Assembly: GCA_034620365.1 (NCBI GenBank)
Contig: JAQGEQ010000048.1
Location: 2,108,001-2,172,000, forward strand
Direction: 5' to 3'
Length of the DNA stretch: 64,000 bases
Source: Pegea sp. RAD2-039
Taxonomy: Eukaryota; Chordata; Thaliacea; Salpida; Salpidae
The position numbers were made by a program, and so were the translations under genes. Positions 51,475 through 64,000 of the stretch are shown here, one piece after another (position 1 is the stretch's first letter; each line of letters opens with the position of its first letter). The notes below the pieces were generated by a model. The model made no database searches. It saw nothing but the letters and a program-made list of their open reading frames with translations, and was not told where the DNA came from.

Positions 51475-54400
51475 AAACTATTTTCAAGCGCTTACTTAAT
51501 CTGCGGTTGTTTAATGTACTATTAATTCAAGCCGAAAAAAAATTATGTTTTTTTTAAACCTTTAGGATATGTTGTTTTTAAAAAGATATAAGATTGACTT
51601 TTGCAATTTTGACATCTACTATTTCTCACTAACTTTTTTCATTAACTTTTTTACATTCTACAATTATGGATATACCTGATTATTACGGAGATATTTTTTA
51701 ACAAATTTTTCATATTCTTTAACCTATGCATCAATATTTTATGTGCATCTTGTATTTTAGACATAACCAATTCATTATTTTTTTACTTTAATTTCTATTT
51801 ATCCTTTCTTGAAAAACAAATAAAATGGTTTTGTATTGATCAACTTCTTTTCAAACAAATAAATAAATTTTTACAAGTTTTCCTAGTTTTTTTTTTACTA
51901 TCAATTTTTGTATTTGATGTTGAATACATTAACTGAATTACTCGATTTAATTTTGTAAATAAATAACTTGAATTGAAATCTTTAAATAATCAATTAATGT
52001 TAATCGATTTAAATAGTTGAACAAATTAGTTGAATCAAACTTTTGATATTTTCGTAAATTTTCTGTGAAAATAAATCAGTAAATGATACAATATCAGCAT
52101 TGTCAAATTTGTTTTTCATCTTTTGTACATTTAAACTATGCCTTAAATCTTAATTAACAAGCTTCTTTAAGCACCTACTTTAAGAGCAACTTTTTACTTT
52201 AAAAGCAACAAACAAATGCTTTTAATAAACTACAAGCAAATTGAAACTACACAGCATGCTCTTTCAATTCGAGACAAAATTGTTTTTTTTAAAACATTCG
52301 CCTATCACTTAGCAGCGCCAACTATATTTTTAAGGAACTTGACTAGTAAGAAACTTTTAACAAATTAACTTTCCATGTAATTGTTCACTGTTATATGCTT
52401 TGAGTGATATCGAAATACCATGTGTTACATCTTTTACTTTCTATATTTTTGGCTAAATAGATGTTATTTGTGAGAATGTGTGTCAGCGAGAGGTGCTCTT
52501 TTCAGGTACCCTCCTTCACATTTATTGAAATAAATAAATAATTTTTTATTAAAAACATCAATTACTTTATATTGTAAGTTATATTAGCAAAACGTACTGA
52601 TATCGACTTTTTTGAAGTTTACTTAGAAAAGATCTTAATCTATGAACTAATTGGGAGAAACTTAACAACTTATAATTGTATAAGTTTGGTGCTAAATGAA
52701 CAATGTTGATAATGTTAACAATTTTTTATAAAATAATTTCAAGATAGACTTAGTCATTTCTCCCCTTCTAAAAGCACTGGTTTTGCTTGGTTGTTTAATA
52801 CTTTATTACTTTATTTTACTGAAAGAAGCTTGCAGGTTGTGTTACCTTGGGAGTTATCTTTAGTCTTTACGTTTCAGTTTTTTAACATCTATTAACTAAA
52901 AACAACCATTGCAGTAAACTTTGACTTGATAAATTATTTTTGATTAATTTAAGATATACAAAATGAGTCACTTCCTTCTTTTAGAAACTTAGTTTTAGGT
53001 TCAATCTTTATTTGCACTATCCTGGAAAGTTTGATAATTATTACTATTAACTTTAATAGTCATTAGAGTATATTATTGTTTTAAATTTTGGTTTTACTTG
53101 TGGAAATACTTCCACAATTTTTATTCCTTACCATCAATTTTTTAGTGGTTAGTTTCATTTTTAGATAAGTTTTCAACTAAAATTGTTATTATCGAATAAA
53201 AACTTTGACTTTTAAGCCAGTGGCTATAGTTTGATTCTTTGGTACAACGCAAGAAATTAGTAAAAAACTAGTTGGGTGGATCTAGAATGTTGACCTGTAA
53301 ACACTTCTTCATCAACAATACTTTACTTTGAGCTCGCTTGATTTTAACAGATGCAGCAAAACTCTATCAGAAAAAAAGTTTGTATGCTCCTAATAATTTT
53401 AAAGCTGCAAGATTGATGGTTTTTGTAACAAATATTGCACAAAGACACGTTTTTAAGTCGAAATTTTGAAAACCATAAGCAACTTTCAAGCTAATATGAA
53501 AACTAACTTGCAGCACATCTTTAACTCTCTCTGGCACGCTAGTTTAGATTATGATGTATAATACTCAAGGTATGACTTGTCAAAAACTAATAAATACATT
53601 AGAATTTAACCATTAAATTTTAGTACTTTCTTTTTAAATATCTAAAGTTAGCCGTCATACTATATTATTAAATTCGGTGATAAACTACTTTGTGTTCTTT
53701 ATTAAAGAAATAGTCTGTTACATGATTGAATTAGAAGCTGAATATATGTCTGACAGAGCTACTGTAGTACTTTAAACCCCTTAATTATCTTTCTTCAGAC
53801 ATATTCTTCGCTACAAGAAGCTGTATAGTTTATCTTCTGCCGCCATGTGTTGCGTAAAAAACGATTTGAGATAAATGACACAATGAACAAGTTTAAGATA
53901 AATAAGCAAGTATAAATAATTTCTTGGTTCAAGAAAAACTTTTTTACAACCATTATTTCTAATCTTTGCTACTTAAAATTTGATTTAATACTTGCATTTA
54001 GCAGAAGCAATTGTATAATATTAAACAACCTTTTTCTCGCGGAATTTGTACTTCCAGCTTGCTGAACCATCTTTTATTTTTTTACAACTGTGTTTATCCT
54101 TCTGATTAAAGCTATGCAGAATATGATGATTTATCAGTTGTATTTCTTTAAAAAATTCAAAAAATGAATGTTAATTAGAGACTTAACAAGTATTTTTAAT
54201 TTATTACAATTTTTGTAAAAATTCAAAACTGTATATGCTGGTTTGATCAATTTCTCATAAGTAGTATTAGTAATTTTTCCATATAGTTCATTTACATGTG
54301 ATCAAATTTCAATTGGTTATAAATAATTTTATACTTTTGCAAAAAAATAAATTTAATATCTGACTTATTGCGTTTGTGGTTTTAATGAACATTATTTTTC

Positions 54401-56180
54401 TAAACTCTGGTTTAAGATGCTTGAAATTATTTATATTGCTTGGAAAAATTTTATTTCAGATGAAGTAAAATAATACTTAACTATTTAATATTTAACATTA
54501 TTGCTAAAAATTGAACAGCTTGCTTATTTGAAAAATGTAAAATTTGATGTTTGTAAAAGTTAGTTGTACGTATTTAGTCAAAGTCCTAATTCGAATTAGT
54601 CACAATCTAAAGAATAAGTTCAAAGTCAGTCGAATAAAGACAAAAATTATATCGTATATATGATTAATAAATTTTAAAACTTATTAAATTTTATATGAAT
54701 TAAAATGGATTTTTGTCAATTTTTGATGATCTATCATATTAGATGCTTCTTTAAATACGCCTTATTTACACAAAGTTTACAAAACTTTTGGTTAGGTGTA
54801 AAAACAATTGTTAAATGTACAATAAATTTTTTTAACGATTTCTTTGTATTTCTGTAAAATACTAATACACTTTTCTTATCATTGTTTATTTTGATTTAGT
54901 TTATTTTTTAGGCTGTGTTTAGTTTTTTTAATAAACGTTGTAAAAACTAAATTTTATTAATTTAAAAGTTCTAATATTTACATTAAAAAATATTTTTAAG
55001 TTTTCTTATTTTAAAACTTGGTTACAACAAGAAATCTCAAATCAAACTGTTTAAATAATACTAATTGGTAAAACAAATGAACCTATAGTTCTACTTTTTT
55101 TCATTGTTTCCATCATTTACATATTATTAAGGTTTCCTATCTCATTGTTTTTTTTCTGTTTTCAAAATAGCTAATCAAATGTAAAAATTGTTTGTTCATT
55201 TTGTTACTCCATTTTCATAAAGTTTTGTTTTTTAATGTAAGTGTAATAAGTTCAAAAGTTATGACTAAATGATGTTTCTATTTCTACTATAAATAAAAAA
55301 AAACAAACAACTTTATGTATCATTTTTCAACTTTCATCTTTTTCATTCAGTTGTATTTCATGGTATTATTATTTGTCAATAAATCCTTTTGTAGTGTTTA
55401 CTTTTTCTATCTTTATGCGTTTTTTTATTTTTTTGTTAAAAGAATATGTTTTGTAAATCTCTAAATATTTATAATTGTTTTTGTTTGCTTTTAAATTGTT
55501 GAATAATATTTCCTTTAGATTAAAAAATATAAGAAAAAAGAAACATCTTTTCTAAATATCTATTTCAAAAGTTTTTTTTAATTTATTTTTTTAATTTATT
55601 TGTTTGTTTATTTCATTTTAATTATTGCCCTATTGATACAAAAGCTATGTCTAAATATATTAAGTGTCATAGATTATCTTTCATTTGTTTAAAAATTTAA
55701 TAAAGTTTTTATAATTAACTGTTATTTATAATTTTTTTGTTTTTCTTAATTTATATTGTTTAATTAGATTGTGCTTGTATGCTCGTAGATAGAGCTCTGA
55801 TTATATTTTTGAAATTTATTAGTTTCTATTTATTGATTTACTTCGAGTTTTCAGTATATTTAAGCAACTAAACCTAATCTTTGTAAAATAATTGAAGTTT
55901 ATTAAATATAGAACTATTAAAGTTTGTTTATCGTAAGATTATTATAGTAATTCAATGTTATTTTTTAAATTTAGTTGGCCCATAGCAAATTATATGTTTT
56001 GTTTAGTTTTTTATTATTGTTTATTAAGAAAAAGATATATTATAAAATATGTTTAGGATGAACACATAAATGTTGTTTATTTAAAAAAGTTAGTTTAAAA
56101 AAACTTTAGTAGTATAAAACTATAATTTTATTTTTAAAGTAATTAAAAATATTTTTGTAATTTTGTAATATTTGGATGTA
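51475..56180. other. Intergenic AT-rich region with one LINE 3' end
   Basis: A candidate AATAAA for SGPP is at 51819-51824. The LINE 3' UTR at 52370-52540 is the only element recognised. The rest of the roughly 4.7 kb is AT-rich with poly-T tracts and no credible exon. 5' UTR exons of the RhoGAP gene could lie here. Confidence 0.5.
52370..52540 (+). mobile_element. LINE 3' UTR (copy 3, strongly 5'-truncated)
   Basis: Starts about at CCATGTAATTGTTCACTGTT and runs through GTGAGAATGTGTGTCAGCG and CCCTCCTTCACATTTATTG to an AAATAAATAAAT tail. It matches the 3' UTRs at 10570-10738 (+) and 20205-20400 (-) closely, and is nearer to the 20205 copy. Confidence 0.85.
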
Positions 56181-59100
56181 ATGCCTTCAAAAAATGATTC
56201 ACAAAATTCTTATACTGGGAGTAAAATAAAAGGAAAGTTAGCAGCCAACAATTTCAGTACCTATCCAGCTTTATCAAGGTTTTGTTGTTTTATATTCTAA
56301 TTTTACGATTACATAAATCTATGATGTATGTTTAAAAATTTTATTTTTGTAAAACCATTTTCATAATTATTTGTAGTAACATTTCATGGGTTCTTTAACA
56401 GGGTACAAAGCTGTAGAAGTTATGATTTATGACTTAGTGTTGATGATTTTGTGATTCACAAATCATATTTAATTTTAATTCTTATATTATCTAACTCAAT
56501 TGTTATTATTCATCATGGTTTTTTGTTATATTTTTATGCCTTTTATTAGAGTTTATTTGTTGTTTATATTCTGTGATTTATAATTAAATTTGTTTTTTCT
56601 TAATTATTTCTCTATGTTTTTATTTAGGAAATTTTATATATGCTCAAATATTAAAATAAATTTTTAGTAGATTGCACTTTGTTATTTTATAACTTATTTT
56701 AATTGAGGCAAAAAGTGACCCTATATATATGGATATTAAAGTATTTGCTTCTAAAATTATTTTCGTGATTATGACTTAACTGTATATTTTGAATAATAGA
56801 AGTTTGTAAAATCATCAAGTTTATAAGCAGAGAAAATTTGAACAATTATTTGACTTATTTATAGTGTTATACGAAAAGAGGCAAACGGATTTGTTACTGA
56901 GGATTCCAAATTTCCACGAATAGAAGAGTGCGTACATTTTCACTACGAAACAATCGATTACAACGAACTTAATGTGAGATTTAAATTATAAAAAGTTTCA
57001 GCAATTACTTTCATGTAAAATAGACTTTAAACTTTCTCATTCTTGCTACTTTACCAGTTATAGCGATCATTGATTTGGTTTTTCAATTTGGTTTATTGAT
57101 TTCAGCTATCTCTGGCTGATAAATCCGCTGATTTAGCTGAAGAAAATAGAGCAGATGTCCCTTCGTGTTCTGAGAATCATAAAACCCCTCTTGCAATTTG
57201 TGTGAAAGTCAAATGCAAGGTTCAATTAAAGATTTAAATGTTTTTCTTGTTAAATACATTTAAACTTTTAGAGCAATTCATGGATAGTTCGAAGAAGCCT
57301 GGAACATTTCGAAATTCTTGATAGCTGGTTGCATGAATGTGTATTTGAAAGGAAGTTTTCATGTTTATCTGAACTAAAAGTGGAACTTCTAAACTCCAAA
57401 TCTGTAAATGTAAGATCACAAAATAATCTCTTTTAATTTCAAATCGAGTTTTATGAAGATTCAAGACACACTTCGTCTTTACCTCACGTCATTAACACAT
57501 CTAGCAAACGAAAACAGGATATCCTGTGCGCCGATCTTACATTGGTTTGAATGTGACAACCACGGTAGAAACATTCCTGTTCCTCACGCGTTAGGAGGGG
57601 TTGCTGATATCAATATTCCAGCAATAGCTGCCGCTAGTGTCATCCGTCGGTACACTGCACAAGATGATGACGAACTTGACTTAGAGGTAAACGATGTTAA
57701 CAACTAATTTGATTTGTTTTCTGACAAGGTATATAAAAGTTAGTATAAAAAGCTGTCACTTCGAATGTTTGTAGGTCGGTGACATGGTTTCAATCATTGA
57801 AATGGGCCAAAGTGGTTGGTGGAGAGGGAAAAGGGCGTGGAGAGTTGGTTCATTTCCATCTCAATGTGTTCGTAGAATCAATTGTTCATCTGATGTAGAT
57901 GTCTACAGTAAATCACCTTCATCACCATCTGGTAATAGTAGTCCAGTTAAACCAAGTAAGTCATCTCACTTTCTTTCTCAATTCATCGATTTTTCAATCA
58001 AATCTCTTATTTGTATCAATCAATATTTGAAACATCGTCACTTCATTGTTTCAGTCATTCAAAAACACGGCAAGTTTATGGAAATGTTGAGGTCATTTTT
58101 GGACACTCGCCCTAGCAGGGCGCTCTTAAGAAGAAAAGGGATTCTGAGGGAGCGAGTGTTTGGATGTGATCTATGTGAACTTCTTCATCGGACTGGAGAG
58201 CAAAGTAAATGCTGAAGTTTTGATTCAATATTTTCAATCATATTCTGTGCGTGTCTGGCAGCGCGATTTGTAACTAAAATGCTTGGTTCCGACCCCATGT
58301 AAGACAAAGCTAGTTGGCTTGATTCAGCACCTTGCCATGTGAAAACTCCTCGGCCAACAACACTTTTATTATCGACAAATTTTGCGTTCTAAATACAACA
58401 AAATTTCAATTCGTAAAAAGTTCTTTTTCAGTTCCAGCAGTTGTAACCGATTGTACAACTTTTGTTGAAAAGCATGGAGTGGTTGATGGCATCTACCGTA
58501 TCTCGGGTGTCTCGTCTCAAATACGTCTACTCAGATACGAGTTTGATACTGAAAATAAGATTGATTTAGAAACCGAGTTTGTGATGAAAAAAGGAATCGC
58601 GATTTCTGGTGTTTCAAACGAAGGAAATATCATCTGTGATCCTCACAGTGTTGCTGGATTATGTAAACGATATTTCAGGTATCAAGACACAACTTGAAAT
58701 TTTATTTACAAGTTTGGAACTATTGATTACAACCTTGAGATGTTTTTTAAATTTAATTTTTTTTTGGATGAATGTTTGAAAACTTTCGTTTGTATTTTGA
58801 TAGAGACCTTCCTAATCCATTGATAACTTATCAACTTTACAACAAATTTGTTGAAGCAGTCACTTCTTATGAAGATGAGAAACGACTTCTTAAAGTCCAT
58901 GACGTCATTCAACAGTTACCACCTCCACACTACAGGTTGGTGTATTTTGTGTTTGTAAAATGTGATTTATTTAAAGATCTAGATTACAAAAGACTCCTTC
59001 AAAAATATAAATATTAGCTTCAAACGTTTTTTGTTGTTTTAAACATTTAAATGTTTCTACATTTACCAAATCATGTTTAAATAATTGAAATGTAATTTCG

Positions 59101-62100
59101 GAGAACAAATGGAGTTTTTTTTTGCTTAAATTCTCTACTGCGGAGCTGTTCGCTGATTAAACACCAACCTTTAATGGCATGTTACTTTGAGATAAGATTT
59201 CCTCGACTTTATCTTATTTCTTCTTTCTCTTTGATTTTTATTTATTTCTTGGAATTTTCTGTGTTGTTGTTGGACATTTTAGTATATAACTAATTATGTC
59301 TTACATACACCAACAACACCAAGTTAACTCACAAAGCATCTTCTTTTTTTAATGTCTTTGCTCTTCACATGATAACTGAAATGTTTCAACAGAACCCTCA
59401 AACATATAATCATGCATTTGAAGTTAATGGCTTCGAAATCGTCGCGAACTTCGATGCATTCCAGAAATCTTGCAATCGTCTGGGCTCCCAACTTACTACG
59501 TTCAAAAGAAATTGAATCTGGGAAACTTGGACCAGCAGCTTTCGATGAGGCTCGCATCCAATCAGTTGTTACGGAATTCCTCATCATCCACTGCAACTTG
59601 TTGTTCAGTGAAAGGCTTGAACCTCTTCAGTTTAATTCAGGTTTGTCACATGCTTCAGTTTTAAGTCACTTAAACTTTCTATTTCAGTCCACAAACCACC
59701 GAGACCTCGATCTCTTATGATTGTACCAACCCCTAAGCTGATTAGTTTAGAAGAGGCGCAGGAACTTTCAAAAAACGGGAAGTTATCAGCTAACACCAAA
59801 GAATCGATTTTCAGCCCAGAAGTAGTGAAACTTCGTGAGCAAGACAAAAACAAGTTGACAAGTGAAAGAAGGTTGGTGGCTAGCTACTGGCTAGTTAAAA
59901 GCTGCTCAGTGTTAGCAAGTAATCAACTAAATTCTATTTTCGACGTATTATCAGAAACACTTGAGTTTGACCTGCCGTTGTTACGTTTATATCAATGTTT
60001 ACTTCACTTCCCCTTACCATCAAACCTTTCTACTTTCTCTAATAATTTATCAAAATAGAATCTTCAACAAATTTGTTTCTCTTTTTTGTTTCAACTTTTT
60101 TCAAAATCTTTTAATTATTTTTACAGTTGGTAATAATGAAGAGTTTTCAGGTGTTTGCAAACTGAACTTTCATCAGATCACTTTCAAGTTTCAACATTAA
60201 TTTAAAGACAGAAAATCAACTTTTGGTTTTAAAAAACGTTCCAGATATTCCCGCCAACTTTTGGATAACTTTTTGTTATCTTTATTTACCTCAGAGACTA
60301 TTAAGACCCCTAAATTTCCAGATAGCAAATGCTGCCAACTACTTTATTGAAGTTCTATCAAATTTTTCAATTAACCTTTACAATCATCGTTTGTTTTTTA
60401 ACTTGTCTTATTCGCTAATTAAATTGTGATACCAACAAACAAAATGTTCAAACCATCAACAGTAGATATCTAATCCTTTTCTACAAGAGCTGATGTAAAA
60501 GCAATTTCCATCTAATCGCCGACCACGTGACCAGCTGCTATTCTATTGGTTCATTAATTTTTCTTTGATTTGTTGTTATTTGGTAAAAATCGAGCAACTC
60601 AAACGCAGGAGGAAATCATATGGTGGGCTTACAACAAAACAGCGTAACCGTCAGACGACTATAAATCACCTTCTACTTCAAAATGTAATCCTTCCTACTG
60701 AAGAAGAGATAAAACAAATTCAATTGAATGAGTTGCAGTCTCACAGCAACATCGATTCCCAATTATAGCTTCTTACAAATTATTTGCTCACTTTTACGAT
60801 CTCTTTATTCAATTTTTGAATCATTTTTTGAATTTATAGAAAATCTTTTTTTTTTTACTTCTGTAGGTTTTTTGTAGAATTTGTTGTTAGATGAAATTGT
60901 TTGAAAACAAATTACTTTCAAATCAGCACTTTTTTGTTGATTCCAATAACTTCGATCTTATTTTATATTTCTTATTTGAAGCTCCAATATTTTTTTACAT
61001 TTATCAACTGTCGTTGTTCTATTTTAAGCTTTCAGCAGTAGTAGTGTAGCAATTTTATTAAATATCTTTGTAGTCACCACCAGATGTTTCGACAATTTTT
61101 CAAGTTGTAGCTGTTGTCCACCACCAGCAGCAATCTTGAATTGATCGGAAGTGTTCATGATTCTTTTATCTACTTTCTTCATTAAACTTTCTTACAATTA
61201 ATTAATCTAAATGAAATTCTTCTAAATGATTCAACTTTTGATCTAATTTTTTGCTTGTGTGATCTTTCTAACCAAAAATAATTCCTTTAGTCTGTGAGAC
61301 GTGCAAGATATTTAAATGATAAAGTAGTTGGAATATTGAAGGATTATTGTAGACAGTAAGTACCAACTTCAGTAGCGAGATGCTTAAGCCTAACACTCAC
61401 TCACAGCTTGATAATTTGGTTTTCTATGGTTGTCACAATTTGCTTGATTGCTGGTGACTAATCTTTTTCCAACTCAACACTTTAACCAATCATTCTTACG
61501 CTTTAAAGTTTAATTGAGGATAATTTTGGTGGAATTCTTAATTGAAGTGCTTTTTTCATGACAAGGGCTTGCAATTTATTGCTTATTCAAACTCAGAGAT
61601 TGGAATTGATGATATTGCTTCACAACATCGTTTATTTGATTTATCGAGTGCTTGTTGTGATAAGTGAAGTCGCTGAAGTCTCAAATTTCTTTTTCTTATT
61701 TGTAGAAAGCGTTCATCGAAACAGAAAACTCACTCAGCAATTCATGAGAGCTTTTCACCAACTTCAACTTTCAACGAAACCTTTACACCTTCAACCAAAT
61801 CAAGTAACCATCTGTAAATGATTTCAAACCATCTGAACCATCAACTTCTAGATGCTCGTGCTCGAAGTGAAACTGCTCACCAACCTGGCGATAATGACTT
61901 GATGAAGACGTCTTCTCGTTGGCGGATGAAACTCGGTAAGTTCTGGAAGAAGTCCAACGGATTACAAGTGGACGTTGGGCTCTCTAGAAGTGGTAAGTTT
62001 GAATTTACTGATTCAAATAACAAAACCATCTGGAAGTGTCATAAAAACTTTAGTTTGTAAAATATCAATGATTCTGGTTCGAATCTTACATAAAAAACGA

Positions 62101-63904
62101 ATCAAGGTGAGATTGATCCCAAAGTAGATGATGAAGTTCTTTTTCCGATTTTAGCTTCGATGCGTCGATCTATGAGTGACGACTCGCTGGTTTCATCTAG
62201 AAATTCATCAATTCAAGCAATCGCTGTCCTTCAGCAACCACCTGAGCCTAACTATATGTCTTTGGGACGTCCACAAGTCAACAACGAGGTTTGTAATCAT
62301 CTAGGTGAATGTCAGAATTTGTGATGATCTTCATCTTTCAGACACATGATAAGATCAGTTTAGAGCAACGAAGTACTTCACTCAATCATGATTCGTTGAA
62401 GGAATCATGTGAAATTAACAAATCGCGTAAAGCATCGCGACCTCATGCTTCATATTTCTGTGAAACTCAAACTGAAGTTGAATTATTCCAATCAGATCTT
62501 CCAAACCTGTAAGTTGATCTTCATCGTTAACTGATGACTTGTTGATGATATTTGATTATCAAATATTTGTAACCTCATCTTGACAAGCTGTCCAAGTCCA
62601 CAACATCCCCTCTCTCCAACCACTTTTGTCACATTTTTATTTCTAATCGATGCCAACGATGAGATTAAATATTAATGAATAATTGATGATGTACGAGTTG
62701 TAACTTTCCCAATTCTCAGAAATCCTCTGGAGTTGATCCCGGACACTTTCAGTGATCTAGATGAAGATTTTCCGCTTGTCATGGATGAAAATGGTCTCGA
62801 CTTCGATCCAATCAATTACCAATCATCAAATCAATCATCTATTTGCGGAGGTTTGTTAATCTTCATCTCATTCTCATCTGATCCTCATCTTCAGTAGACA
62901 CATCAACCAATCAGCTTTCTATCAGAAGAGTATCTTCCGTGTTGTCTGTTAACAACGAACCAGTTTTTGCTGCTGTCAAATCCAACTATCCGAAAGAACC
63001 TCAACATCGTCGCAGTTCTTCCAACATCACTGAATACGTCATCAATCGAGCGGTTAAAGACTTTCATGTAAATGAAGATCTGAAGGAAGATGCAGACATC
63101 GACACTCAAGATGTAGAAAGAGATAAAGAAGATGATCAAGTCTCAAAGATGAAAGAGCAACTTATAAAGCAGCTCCTTCCAGAAGAGAGCGGTCCTGAGA
63201 AGATCAGTGCGAAGATAAATCGTCCTAAATCCTATCATGATCATTTAGATTGTTTAGAAAAGAATACAACAAGATCCAGGTCTTGTTATGATCTTCTCAG
63301 ATCAGATGAAGATCAGTTAGAAGATTCTTTCGTCAAAGATCCACTAAGCTCCAAAATCGATTCATTAACAGCTGAAGCGGTTGTGACGTCTTCACCATCG
63401 ACGATGACGTCATCAATGAGGTCGAAAAAACCCAATGCCTTCACTTCATCAACTTGTAAACCAGTTGTGCGGAGAAACAGAACGCGAGTAAAGCGCGATG
63501 TGTCGAGCGTCATCTGTGACCGAAGAAGCACCTTAAGTGATTGTTACGCGACGCCAGCTGCACCTCAAACGCGTAGGTTGTCTTATTATCGTGTGAGGAA
63601 CAACCCGATTGAAAATGGAGCTTATACTCGTCTCATCGGATCAGTAAAACCGACTGACAGCAGAAAAGTCAAGTTGATGAATGATTTTGTACATCTTCGA
63701 TCGACTTCACCCTTCTACACCGCACCTCGGAAGCGTCTCCAAAGCAACGAATCGCGAACCAAAACGCGAATCACATACAGAAGTGATGACGTCACTGCTG
63801 ATGACTTTTATCACCGTAGAACTGCTTCTCTATCCTCTGATGTCCCAGCATCTGCTGGTGGCCAACCTTTCATAGTCTACTCCACAAAAGCATCGTATGT
63901 ATAA
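56181..63904 (+). CDS. ARHGAP32/33: ARHGAP32/33-type PX-SH3-RhoGAP protein (17 coding exons, about 1169 aa)
   Basis: Exons: 56181-56278, 56865-56973, 57106-57219, 57272-57409, 57459-57686, 57775-57955, 58055-58204, 58432-58678, 58804-58935, 59393-59640, 59688-59871, 61706-61803, 61852-61992, 62155-62288, 62342-62508, 62720-62850, 62895-63904 (TAA). Phases are consistent throughout. The PX-like region (about residues 100-190) has SWIVRRSLEHFEILDSWLH. The SH3 domain (about 213-264) has RRYTAQDDDELDLE and SGWWRGKRAWRVGSFPSQCV. The RhoGAP domain (about 315-510) has GILRERVFGCDL, the arginine finger R362 in GIYRISG, HDVIQQLPPPHYR and NLAIVWAPNLLRS. The C-terminal half is low-complexity, Ser/Arg-rich and probably disordered, with FWKKSNG near 670. 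The family stimulates GTP hydrolysis by Rho/Cdc42 at membranes and cell contacts. The GAP domain carries an insertion of about 16 residues (388-404). The true N-terminus may lie further upstream. Confidence 0.93.
60609..60768 (+). other. Possible alternative terminal exon of the RhoGAP gene
   Basis: Inside the 1.8-kb intron 11, an acceptor (CAAACGCAG) precedes an open segment whose phase joins exactly to the exon 11 donor. It would add 52 residues (RKSYGGLTTKQRNRQ... EEEIKQIQLNELQ...) and then stop. Splicing to it would give a short isoform that ends after the GAP domain and lacks the disordered tail. No polypyrimidine tract is strong here, so this is a candidate only. Confidence 0.3.
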
Positions 63905-64000
63905 AGCGTAGTTGAGTTACTGTGAAGACTTGAAGCGGTTCACAGACCAAATACTGTTTCAAATCAATTTGTGAGTAGGTGCTGCTGCCAATCAAACTAA
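63905..64000 (+). other. Start of RhoGAP 3' UTR
   Basis: Sequence after the TAA at 63902-63904. No polyadenylation signal is seen before the window ends. Confidence 0.6.

Noticed and set aside
63313..63531. 72-codon open frame on the minus strand
   Set aside because: Antisense to the long last RhoGAP exon, which is open for over 1,000 nt on the plus strand.

Overview
The window is eukaryotic nuclear DNA. It is strongly AT-rich, with spliced genes, short exons and GT-AG introns ranging from about 50 bp to about 1.8 kb. The best taxonomic marker is a divergent connexin (38264-40183). Connexins are known from tunicates and vertebrates, while other animals use innexins for gap junctions. Together with many tiny introns and compact conserved genes, this points to a tunicate. 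The assignment rests on that logic, not on a database match.

Layout. (1) 2072-6902 (+): a p66/GATAD2 subunit of the NuRD complex. (2) 11064-34839 (+): four head-to-tail paralogues for secreted proteins of 374-402 residues with 18-20 cysteines, which I cannot assign to a named family. All four have nine exons, identical intron phases and a 32-nt sixth exon, but their sequences are highly divergent. The spacers are AT-rich and hold LINE and SINE copies and an old local tandem duplication. (3) 38264-40183 (+): connexin, nine coding exons. (4) 42953-46316 (-): nucleosome assembly protein 1-like (NAP1L). (5) 48564-51474 (+): sphingosine-1-phosphate phosphatase (SGPP), divergent from NAP1L with about 2.2 kb between the start codons. 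(6) 56181-63904 (+): a PX-SH3-RhoGAP protein of the ARHGAP32/33 type.

The housekeeping and signalling genes (chromatin, sphingolipid turnover, Rho signalling) have no evident joint function. The coherent system is the secreted cluster. Its exon pairs 2+3 and 4+5 are both flanked by phase-1 introns, as expected for extracellular modules; each has a weak CUB-like look and is followed by a cysteine-rich tail. Conserved architecture with fast-changing sequence suits a lineage-specific extracellular family (for example immune, allorecognition, gamete or matrix proteins). That role is inference only.

Mobile DNA: three 3' ends of one LINE family; a degraded second LINE (41095-41639, -); and a tRNA-derived SINE (20935-21340, -) whose 3' tail resembles that of the second LINE. 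No rRNA, CRISPR array or convincing functional tRNA gene was seen.

All exon models were built by hand from frame, splice sites and phase; every coding model sums to an open frame. Exact start codons and UTRs are the least certain parts.
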